Source: an uncultured Verrucomicrobiota bacterium (GTDB taxonomy: Bacteria > Verrucomicrobiota > Verrucomicrobiia > Methylacidiphilales > Verrucolacustridaceae). Taken from it: a stretch of 38,244 nt of DNA. Under the pieces are notes generated by a model. That model was not told where the DNA came from. It worked only from the letters and a program-made list of their open reading frames with translations, and did no database searches. Position numbers and translations under genes: made by a program. The stretch spans positions 1 through 38,244 of the forward strand of contig CAJBOM010000158.1 of NCBI GenBank assembly GCA_903956835.1. The letters are read 5' to 3'. Shown here one piece after another: positions 27,695-35,098 of this stretch (position 1 is its first letter; every line of letters begins with the position of its first letter).

Positions 27695-28852
27695 TTAGAG
27701 GAGGATACGGAAGAAGGTTTTTTTGCCGACTTGGAGGACTTGGCCCGAGGTGAGGGAGATTTCGGATTGGGGATCAGCCAGTTTGGTGCCATCGAGTTTG
27801 ACGCCCCCTTGGGTGATGAGGCGGCGGGCTTCGGAATTGCTGGCGATGACTTTCGTTTCCTGGACGAGTTTGGCGACGGAGAGGGTGGGGGCGGAGGGGC
27901 GAAAGGATTCCATTTCAGCCGAGGAGAGATCTTTTTTGGAGAACTTCGCTTCGAAATCGGTTCGAGCGGAGGTGGCGGCGATTTCTCCGTGGAAGCGGCG
28001 CACGGAAGCGGCGGCGAGCTCCTTTTTTGCCTCCATTGGGTGGGCGGGAGATTCCTTGGGTAATCCGAGGAAGGGGCCGAGGAGATCGCGCCAAGAGGTG
28101 CAGGTTTCGTCGGGGATCGACATGATTTTACCAAAAATCTCTTGGGCGGATTCGGTAATGCCGATGTGGTTGCCGAGGGATTTGCTCATCTTCTGTTTTC
28201 CGTCGGTGCCGGTGAGCAAGGGAGTTACGAGGACGACCTGAGGTTCTTGGCCTGCTTGGCGTTGAAAGTCGCGCCCGACGAGGTTGTTGAAGAGTTGATC
28301 GTTTCCGCCGAGTTCCACATCGGAGTGAACGGCGACGGAATCGTAGCCTTGGAGAACGGGATACTGAAATTCGGCGAGGCTGATGGGGATGCCCTCTTTG
28401 TGGCGTTTGGAGAAATCGTCGCGCTCGAGCATGCGGGCGACATTGACTTGGCTGTTGAGGCGAAGGAGATCGAGGCAGGTGAGTTGGGCGAGCCATTCTC
28501 CGTTGCGGCGGACTTCGGTTTTCTTGGGATCGAGGATTTTGAAGACTTGGTCGGTGTAGGTTTTGGCGTTTTGCTCGATGGTTTCGGGATCGAGGGCTGG
28601 GCGGGTTTTGGAGCGTCCGGTGGGATCGCCGACGCGAGCAGTGTAATCTCCGATGATGATGACGGCGAGATGGCCAGCGTCTTGGAATTGGCGGACTTTG
28701 GCGAGGACGAGAGCGTGGCCGAGGTGAAGGTCGGGGGCGGAGGGGTCGAAACCGAGTTTGACGCGGAGGGGGCGGCCGGTGGCGAGTTTTTTGGCGAACT
28801 CTTCCCGGGTGTGGACGTGGGTGAGGCCAGAGAGAAGGGCATCTGCGGACAT
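27695..28852 (-). CDS. tyrS: Tyrosyl-tRNA synthetase
   Basis: KLGFDPSAPDLHLGHALVLAKVRQFQ (HIGH), GDYTARVGDPTGRS, KMSKSLGNHIGI (KMSKS), C-terminal S4-like domain. Confidence 0.96.
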   Translation of the reverse strand: MSADALLSGLTHVHTREEFAKKLATGRPLRVKLGFDPSAPDLHLGHALVLAKVRQFQDAGHLAVIIIGDYTARVGDPTGRSKTRPALDPETIEQNAKTYTDQVFKILDPKKTEVRRNGEWLAQLTCLDLLRLNSQVNVARMLERDDFSKRHKEGIPISLAEFQYPVLQGYDSVAVHSDVELGGNDQLFNNLVGRDFQRQAGQEPQVVLVTPLLTGTDGKQKMSKSLGNHIGITESAQEIFGKIMSIPDETCTSWRDLLGPFLGLPKESPAHPMEAKKELAAASVRRFHGEIAATSARTDFEAKFSKKDLSSAEMESFRPSAPTLSVAKLVQETKVIASNSEARRLITQGGVKLDGTKLADPQSEISLTSGQVLQVGKKTFFRILL

Positions 28853-28924
28853 GGGGTGAGCCTAATCAGCATGAGGGCGGAGGTGAAGGCGATTAGGTGA
28901 ATTTTTCACACCTAGGTGGGGCTG

Positions 28925-28964
28925 TTGATAAATGAAAGAGGGGCGACTAGAATAAATATTGGTG
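28925..28964 (+). promoter_or_regulatory. Candidate sigma70-type promoter, leaderless: TTGATA-N17-TAGAAT-N8-GTG
   Basis: -35 at 28925-28930, -10 at 28948-28953, GTG at 28962. Confidence 0.6.
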
Positions 28965-29939
28965 AGGATTCCTCTTATTTACACAGGGGTGGTTTGTTTT
29001 TTGAGTGGCACTCTGCAGGTGAGCCAGGCGGGGACGATTCGAAATGATGTGGCGGATTCTCTTTACACTTCGCTGGCCCAGCAAAGTGTCTACGACAGCG
29101 TGGGTTTTTTGACCTGGAGTATTGGCTCGAGTGGGTACATCGCTTCGGGGACTTTGATTGCGCCTGATTGGGTGCTGACGGCGGGTCATGTGGTGGGGGG
29201 AACTGATGATTACGGGGCGGGGGTAAGTGGAATGATCTTTGGGATGGGACCGACGTACAGTGGGATTGGAATTTCTGCGACGGAGTGGATTCCGTATGGA
29301 GGTTGGAGTAGTAGTGGGGGGGATTTGTGGGCGGGGGTGGATTTGGGGCTGGTGCATTTGAGTCAGCCGATTACCAATGTGACGCCTGCGCAGATGGATT
29401 TTAGCACTTCGTTGTTAGAACGACTGGGAACGAGTGTGGGTTATGGAAGGAGTGGAACAGGTTTGACGGGGATGAACACTAATCCTGGGACGAAGCGAGC
29501 AGGGCAAAATGTAATTGATGCCCAAGGAGGAATGCTGATGAGGATGGGGGATGGTAGCTCGCTCGATCTGGATGGAATTTCTCCCACGGTGCTCTTTTAC
29601 GATTTTGATAAGCCCGCGGAATCGGTTTTGAGTTCTATGGGCTCGACAGCGCCGGTGGCCCTGGAATATCTGATTGGAAATGGGGATAGCGGGGGTGGGC
29701 TTTTTATTGATGTAGGGGGAGTGACCAAATTAGTGGGAGTGCACTCGTTTTTGGCCTCGTTGCCTGATCCCCTGGACACAACGGGGCCGAATGGGGATTA
29801 CGGAGATTTGGCGGGGGTGGTATCGGTACAAAGTTTTGGAAACTGGATTTATGAGGTGACGGGAGTGCCAGAGCCTTCCGGACTTTCGCTTTTGTTGCTA
29901 GGGCTTTCTGGGTTGGCCATCGTTCGGCGAAGGAAGTAG
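28962..29939 (+). CDS. Secreted trypsin-like serine protease with PEP-CTERM sorting signal
   Basis: Signal peptide; SGTLIAPDWVLTAGHVV (His), GVDLGLVHL (Asp), GNGDSGGGLFIDV (Ser); C-terminal VPEPSGLSLLLLGLSGLAIVRRRK. Confidence 0.9.
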   Translation: MRIPLIYTGVVCFLSGTLQVSQAGTIRNDVADSLYTSLAQQSVYDSVGFLTWSIGSSGYIASGTLIAPDWVLTAGHVVGGTDDYGAGVSGMIFGMGPTYSGIGISATEWIPYGGWSSSGGDLWAGVDLGLVHLSQPITNVTPAQMDFSTSLLERLGTSVGYGRSGTGLTGMNTNPGTKRAGQNVIDAQGGMLMRMGDGSSLDLDGISPTVLFYDFDKPAESVLSSMGSTAPVALEYLIGNGDSGGGLFIDVGGVTKLVGVHSFLASLPDPLDTTGPNGDYGDLAGVVSVQSFGNWIYEVTGVPEPSGLSLLLLGLSGLAIVRRRK

Positions 29940-29952
29940 GATTCGAGGAAGA

Positions 29953-31089
29953 GTGAACAAAGAGGTGCGTGCTCTTTTGCTAAAGAAACTGGATCTAGTT
30001 CTGCTGTTTTGTGGAGCATTGATTTTTGCGGTGAGTTCGGAGGTGCGAGCTCATCCTGGGCATGAGGAAGATATAGAGACTGCGGCGGGAAGTGCCTCGG
30101 GTTTGCCTGCTCCGCAGGTATCGATAACGGAGGAGGGCGGATATCGGGTGATCAAGGCGAATGGGGTGCCGAACCACGAGATAGGCCAATTCCCAGGGCC
30201 TGGGTGTCCGAATGCGGCTTCGGCGCAGAGTTATAGTTTAAGGATGCCACTCCATCCTAAAACCAATGCCACTTTTACGCAGTTGAAGCAGCAGTCGATT
30301 GGGGTGGCGGTGAACGGGGTCCCTTTTGATCCTGGGACGGCGGAGTATTGGAAAAACGATCACAGTTCGATTTGGCATATTGAGGCGCTGGGGGGAAGTA
30401 AGAGTCTGGGGCTGGATCAAAACCATGCGCACGTCCAACCGAACGGGGCTTACCATTACCACGGCATACCGACGGGGCTGGTATCGGCGTTGGGCGAGAC
30501 GGGTGGAAAGTCGAGTTTGCTAGGCTATGCAGCGGACGGCTTTCCAATTTATCTTCAGACTTCGGGCAACCGATCTAGCTACCAGCTGAAAGGGGGAACG
30601 CGTCCCAGTGGTACGGAGGGTCCAGGTGGAAAATATGATGGAACCTACACAGTGGATTATGAGTTTGTGGAGAGATCGGGGGATCTGGATGAGGCGAATG
30701 GGAAAACGGGTGTGACCTCTGAATATCCTGAAGGAACTTACTACTACGTGGCCACGGCGGAGTTCCCTTTTTATCCGCGAATGTTGAAAGGAACTCCCGA
30801 TGCGAGTTTTCGGCGGGGGCCGCCTGGGGGTGGGCCTGGAGGGGGAGGAAAGACAGCGGGCTCAGGGGGGCAAGGCGGGGTGGGCAAGCAGGGTGGCGAT
30901 CCGATAAAGAAGTTCGACAAGGATGGGGACGGAAAAATATCGATGGAGGAGGCTCCCGGGCCGATGAAGACGAACTTTGCTAAGCATGACACCAACGGAG
31001 ATGGGTTTATCGATGCGGATGAAGCAAAACTTTTACCCTCACCGAGAAATCAGGGTGGTCCAGGTGGCGGAGCTCCGCCACCGCAGTGA
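29953..31089 (+). CDS. YHYH-domain protein with two C-terminal EF-hands, secreted
   Basis: Signal peptide ending SSEVRA-HPGHEED; NHAHVQPNGAYHYHGIP; Gly-rich linker; DKDGDGKISMEE and DTNGDGFIDADE. Confidence 0.88.
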   Translation: MNKEVRALLLKKLDLVLLFCGALIFAVSSEVRAHPGHEEDIETAAGSASGLPAPQVSITEEGGYRVIKANGVPNHEIGQFPGPGCPNAASAQSYSLRMPLHPKTNATFTQLKQQSIGVAVNGVPFDPGTAEYWKNDHSSIWHIEALGGSKSLGLDQNHAHVQPNGAYHYHGIPTGLVSALGETGGKSSLLGYAADGFPIYLQTSGNRSSYQLKGGTRPSGTEGPGGKYDGTYTVDYEFVERSGDLDEANGKTGVTSEYPEGTYYYVATAEFPFYPRMLKGTPDASFRRGPPGGGPGGGGKTAGSGGQGGVGKQGGDPIKKFDKDGDGKISMEEAPGPMKTNFAKHDTNGDGFIDADEAKLLPSPRNQGGPGGGAPPPQ

Positions 31090-32465
31090 AGCACCGACTG
31101 GTTTTCGGTTTGTGGCTCCTCGGTGCGGGATTCGCGTCGGCTCACATGATTGAGGAGGCGGATTATCAGGCGATGAAAAAGAAGTCGGCGGCGCAAACTG
31201 TCCCCGCTCCCAAAATGGCAGAACCCTTTCAAAAATTTCCAGAAGCGGTTCTTTTGGATTGGGATGAGAAGTATCTCTATGTGGGGTCGGACGGGTTGCC
31301 TGACCATCCGATGATGGTGGGAATTACGGCGTGGCAACAGCAAGTGCCACTTCCCCATTCCTATTATTTGGGAAATGCTTGGTCGATTCCACTGCATCCT
31401 GTGCCAGCGGCGAATGGAATGTCGGCCAAGACGAACTTTTTCCGTGGGGCGATCGCAGTGGCGGCGAACGGAATTCCGATTTTCAATCCGATTAAGAATG
31501 ATGGGCGGACGGACACTTTTCTGGCGGGGGAGTTGGATGAGTATGGGGGACACTGTGGGCGGGCGGACGACTACCATTACCATGTGGCTCCTTGGCATTT
31601 AGCGGAGCGGTTGGGTCCGAGCTTGCCCTTGGGTTATGCCTTGGATGGGTATCCGATTTATGGGTTGGCGGAACCGGATGGCAGTACGGTGAGCGGACTT
31701 GATTCATTTCACGGTCACGCGAGCGCGGCAGGAGAGTATCACTACCACGCGAGCAAAAGTTATCCCTACATCAACGGCGGGTTTCATGGGGAGGTAGCGA
31801 TCGGTGGTGGGCAAGTGGAACCGCAACCCAGTGCTAATCCTGTGCGACAGGCAGGTGAGCCTTTGCCCGGAGCAAAGATCACGGGGTTTGTTATTTCGGC
31901 CGATAAGAAAAAGTATCAGTTGGATTACAGCCAAAATGGGAGAAAGGGTTCGGTGAACTATGAGATACTTTCTAACGGAAACGTACATTTCACTTTCAAG
32001 AAACCAGATGGGACGACTTCTGAATCAACGAGTGAGAAAGGGAAGCAGAGGAAGAGTGGGGATCGTCCGCCGCCTCCACCTGATCGAAAAGCGGCGGGAG
32101 GTTCACCCCAGATGGAGGCGAATGGGCAACCCCGCAAGCCATGGATCGAGAATCATCTAACGGAAATGGATGGGGATCAGGACGGCAAACTGAGTCAGGA
32201 GGAGATGATGACGGAGGTGAACAAGACTTTCAGTGGCTACGACGCGGATGGAGACGGGAAGATTAGTCAGGGGGAGGCGAATGGACCGGGGGTGCGGTCG
32301 TCGATGGCTGGGTTTGTGAAGCAGCACTTTACGGAGGTGGATGCGGACGGGAGTGGATCGATTTCATTGGAGGAGTTGAAGGCGGTGGCGATGAAGATGT
32401 GGGAAAAGTATTCTCGAGGAGAGGGGTTTTCATTTCCGCGTTCTCCAACTTTAAAAACACCGTGA
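31086..32465 (+). CDS. YHYH-domain protein with three EF-hands, secreted
   Basis: Signal peptide ending GFASA-HMIEE; DDYHYHVAP and GEYHYHASKSYPY; EF loops DGDQDGKLSQEE, DADGDGKISQGE, DADGSGSISLEE; GTGA overlap with previous gene. Confidence 0.88.
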   Translation: MKHRLVFGLWLLGAGFASAHMIEEADYQAMKKKSAAQTVPAPKMAEPFQKFPEAVLLDWDEKYLYVGSDGLPDHPMMVGITAWQQQVPLPHSYYLGNAWSIPLHPVPAANGMSAKTNFFRGAIAVAANGIPIFNPIKNDGRTDTFLAGELDEYGGHCGRADDYHYHVAPWHLAERLGPSLPLGYALDGYPIYGLAEPDGSTVSGLDSFHGHASAAGEYHYHASKSYPYINGGFHGEVAIGGGQVEPQPSANPVRQAGEPLPGAKITGFVISADKKKYQLDYSQNGRKGSVNYEILSNGNVHFTFKKPDGTTSESTSEKGKQRKSGDRPPPPPDRKAAGGSPQMEANGQPRKPWIENHLTEMDGDQDGKLSQEEMMTEVNKTFSGYDADGDGKISQGEANGPGVRSSMAGFVKQHFTEVDADGSGSISLEELKAVAMKMWEKYSRGEGFSFPRSPTLKTP

Positions 32466-33790
32466 TCAGAAGTACGTTTTTCGCAGCCATGCTTTCGGCG
32501 GGTTGGGTTTTGGGGGCAACGGAAAAACCGAATGTGGTAATCTTGGTGGCGGACGACGAGGGGTGGGGAGATATCGGGTGGAATAATCCTGAGGTGAAGA
32601 CGCCGAACCTAGATCGATTGGCAGGGGAGGGAGTGCGGTTAGACCATTTCTATGTGAACCCGATTTGCAGTGTCACTCGGGCGGCGTTGATGACAGGGAT
32701 GCACACCCTGAGGACGGGGGTGGAAAACTTTTCAGGGTTGGATTTAAAATACCAGACGCTTCCGCAGGCTTTGCGTGAAGGGGGATACCAGACTTGGATG
32801 TGCGGGAAGTGGCATTTGGGTGGGGCGAAGGAGAATCGTTTGTCAGGACCTGAGTATTTGCCGACGGCTCGCGGTTTTGACCATCACTACGGTCAGTTGG
32901 GTGGGGCAGTAGATTATAACACCCACATGAAGCCAAGAACTCAGGAGTTGGACTGGTGGCGGAATGGTCAACCTGTTGAGGAGGTGGGGTATTCCACCGA
33001 TCTTTTAGCGAATGAGGCGATCGAGTTGATGCAGAAGCGGGACAAGAGCAGGCCCTTTCTTTTGTATCTGGCCTTCAATGCGATTCACGGTCCAATCGCG
33101 GCTCCTCCTGCGGAAGTGGGTGACGGGAGAATGCGCGGCCGTCCGGTTCTTTTGGCGGCGATGACAGGATTAGATGCTGCGGTCGGGCGAGTGGTGGCGG
33201 AGTTGGAGAAGCAGGGGGTACGAAAAAATACCCTGATCATTTTCTTTTCTGACAATGGCGGGGACATAACCAAGGGCTCGACCAACCTGACTTTGCGGGA
33301 GGGGAAGGGAACGGTTTTCGAAGGGGGTATTCATGTGCCGGCAGCGATGAACTGGCCCGGTGTCCTGCCGACTGGACAAAAGAGCGAGCAGTTCATTTGT
33401 GTCGCGGATCTTTTTCCGACGATTCTGGATCTAACGGGGGTGAAGATGGCGTCCGCGCCGAAATTTGATGGAAAGGATGTCTGGCCCTCTTTGCAAGGAG
33501 GGCTAGCCACCGAGCGGCCGATCTTTTTCATGGGAAACAAAGAGGTAGCGGTTTTCCGGCCACCTTGGAAGTTGATCACTTCTCGGCAGGGGCAGGGAAC
33601 GGCCCCGATGCTGTTTGATGTGCTGGCTGATCCCTCTGAAAAGAGTGATCAAGCAAGCCAGCATCCTGAGATCGTAGAGGAACTATCTCTGGCCTTGCAG
33701 GAGTATGCGAAGGATATTCCGCAAAAGGCACGTCGTGGACCCGGCGGAGGGGGCGGGGGAAAGAAGGGGCCGGAAAAAATATCGAACTGA
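32462..33790 (+). CDS. Sulfatase (alkaline-phosphatase superfamily), secreted; GTG start overlapping previous stop
   Basis: KPNVVILVADDEGWGDIGWNNPEVKTPNLDRLAGEGVRLDHFYVNPICSVTRAALMTGMHTLRTG; CGKWHLGG; FFSDNGGD. Confidence 0.92.
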   Translation: MIRSTFFAAMLSAGWVLGATEKPNVVILVADDEGWGDIGWNNPEVKTPNLDRLAGEGVRLDHFYVNPICSVTRAALMTGMHTLRTGVENFSGLDLKYQTLPQALREGGYQTWMCGKWHLGGAKENRLSGPEYLPTARGFDHHYGQLGGAVDYNTHMKPRTQELDWWRNGQPVEEVGYSTDLLANEAIELMQKRDKSRPFLLYLAFNAIHGPIAAPPAEVGDGRMRGRPVLLAAMTGLDAAVGRVVAELEKQGVRKNTLIIFFSDNGGDITKGSTNLTLREGKGTVFEGGIHVPAAMNWPGVLPTGQKSEQFICVADLFPTILDLTGVKMASAPKFDGKDVWPSLQGGLATERPIFFMGNKEVAVFRPPWKLITSRQGQGTAPMLFDVLADPSEKSDQASQHPEIVEELSLALQEYAKDIPQKARRGPGGGGGGKKGPEKISN

Positions 33791-33803
33791 GGAGTGGGGT
33801 TGA

Positions 33804-34244
33804 CTACGAGTTGGGCTCAAGAATTTCGAGGCGAAGACCCCAGCGTGTAAATTCTTGAAAATCGGGATCACGGGTGACCCAAGTGCATCCGTTTTCGATA
33901 GCGAGGGCGGCGTGCTGGGCATCGGCGACGCGTTTTCCTGTGGCCGAGGTTTTTTCGCAGAGGAGTTTTGTGAGGTCCCAATGGTGAGGGCCTGGTCCTG
34001 GCGAGCGGTGATGGGGAGAGGATCGAAGAGAATCGATGACGCTGAGGGCTTGGGGCAGGGGGGTAGGGCTGGAAGAAAAGGATGGATGAGTGACGATGCG
34101 GACAAAGGCAACGGCCACGAGAGGAGAGAGCGCGAAAGGTTCGGGGCCGTTGATTAAATCCTCGAGCCAGTTCTGGTAGAAAGGGTGATCTGGGTCCTCT
34201 TCGCGGTGAGCGTAGATCAGGACGTTAACGTCCGGCATCCGCAT
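33804..34244 (-). CDS. vapC: PIN-domain toxin (VapC family)
   Basis: MPDVNVLIYAHREED, SPLVAVAFVRIVTHPSF, VADAQHAALAIENGCTWVTRDPDFQEF. Confidence 0.9.
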   Translation of the reverse strand: MRMPDVNVLIYAHREEDPDHPFYQNWLEDLINGPEPFALSPLVAVAFVRIVTHPSFSSSPTPLPQALSVIDSLRSSPHHRSPGPGPHHWDLTKLLCEKTSATGKRVADAQHAALAIENGCTWVTRDPDFQEFTRWGLRLEILEPNS

Positions 34245-34247
34245 CGC

Positions 34248-34481
34248 TTAGCGCCCCTCGTCTCGCAGTCTGGCTAATTCGGAAAGAGGATGACTTTGTG
34301 GGGTTACGGAACCGCGAAATAATGGAATTTGGATCCGAGTAGGAGAGGGCTGGATTTTGTGCTGTAAAAAATTTCCGCGGAGAGTTTTGGAGATGAAATT
34401 GCTGAGCGAAGTGCCTGACTCAAGGGCAGCAGTTTTGGCTTTCACAAAAACATCATCATCGAGGATAAGGGTTGTTCTCAC
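34248..34481 (-). CDS. vapB: Ribbon-helix-helix/VapB-type antitoxin (GTG start)
   Basis: MRTTLILDDDVFVKAKTAALESGTSLSNFISKTLRG; directly upstream of vapC. Confidence 0.82.
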   Translation of the reverse strand: MRTTLILDDDVFVKAKTAALESGTSLSNFISKTLRGNFLQHKIQPSPTRIQIPLFRGSVTPQSHPLSELARLRDEGR

Positions 34482-34516
34482 TACTTAAAGCATATGTATG
34501 TATGATAATATGTCAA
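34481..34516 (-). promoter_or_regulatory. Candidate leaderless promoter for the antitoxin: TTGACA-N16-TATGCT-N7-GTG (minus strand)
   Basis: TTGACA = complement of 34511-34516; TATGCT = complement of 34489-34494; GTG at 34481. Confidence 0.6.
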
Positions 34517-34557
34517 GCTTTGAAGATAAAGAATAGGCCTGATGTTCGACTATGAAA

Positions 34558-35010
34558 TTAGGGAAGAAGTTTGCCCACAAGGGCGCTGAGGGCACGGTTG
34601 TCGGCACGACCAGCGGCTTTTGTCTGGCAGGCTTTCATGACGGCACCCATGGCTTTTTTATCGGTGGCGCCGAGTTCGGCGATGACTGCTTTGACAAGTG
34701 ATTCCAGCTCGGCTTCGGGCATAGCGGCAGGAAGGTAGGATTCGAGGATCTTCATTTCGGCTTTTTCTTTGGCGGCTTGTTCGGGCCTGCCCCCTTTTTC
34801 GAAAGCTTCAATGGAGTCCTGCCGTTTCTTGATTTCTTTACGAACGCTGGCCAAGACATCCTCATCCTTGGCCACCCCCTCGGCCCCGTATTTTTCGATG
34901 ACCGCATATTTCATGGCAGATTTCAGCATGCGGAGGACGCTGAGTTTATCGGCGTCTTTGGCTTTCATGGCTTCTTTGATCTGGTCGTCGATTTTGAGGG
35001 CTAAGGACAT
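34558..35010 (-). CDS. GatB/YqeY domain-containing protein
   Basis: MSLALKIDDQIKEAMKAKDADKLSVLRMLKSAMKYAVIEK; QAAKEKAEMKILESYLPAAMPEAELESLV; GAVMKACQTKAAGRADNRALSALV. Confidence 0.92.
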   Translation of the reverse strand: MSLALKIDDQIKEAMKAKDADKLSVLRMLKSAMKYAVIEKYGAEGVAKDEDVLASVRKEIKKRQDSIEAFEKGGRPEQAAKEKAEMKILESYLPAAMPEAELESLVKAVIAELGATDKKAMGAVMKACQTKAAGRADNRALSALVGKLLP

Positions 35011-35098
35011 ATCCTTACTCAACCAGCGAAAAGGCTGGGGTCAAATGGTAAGCACGCAGGCTTTGCGATGGACGGGTGAACTCGGCTAGAGTCGATCG

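Noticed and set aside
28142-28900. 252-aa + strand ORF antisense to tyrS
   Set aside because: Shadow frame; tyrS has intact HIGH and KMSKS motifs in the opposite strand.
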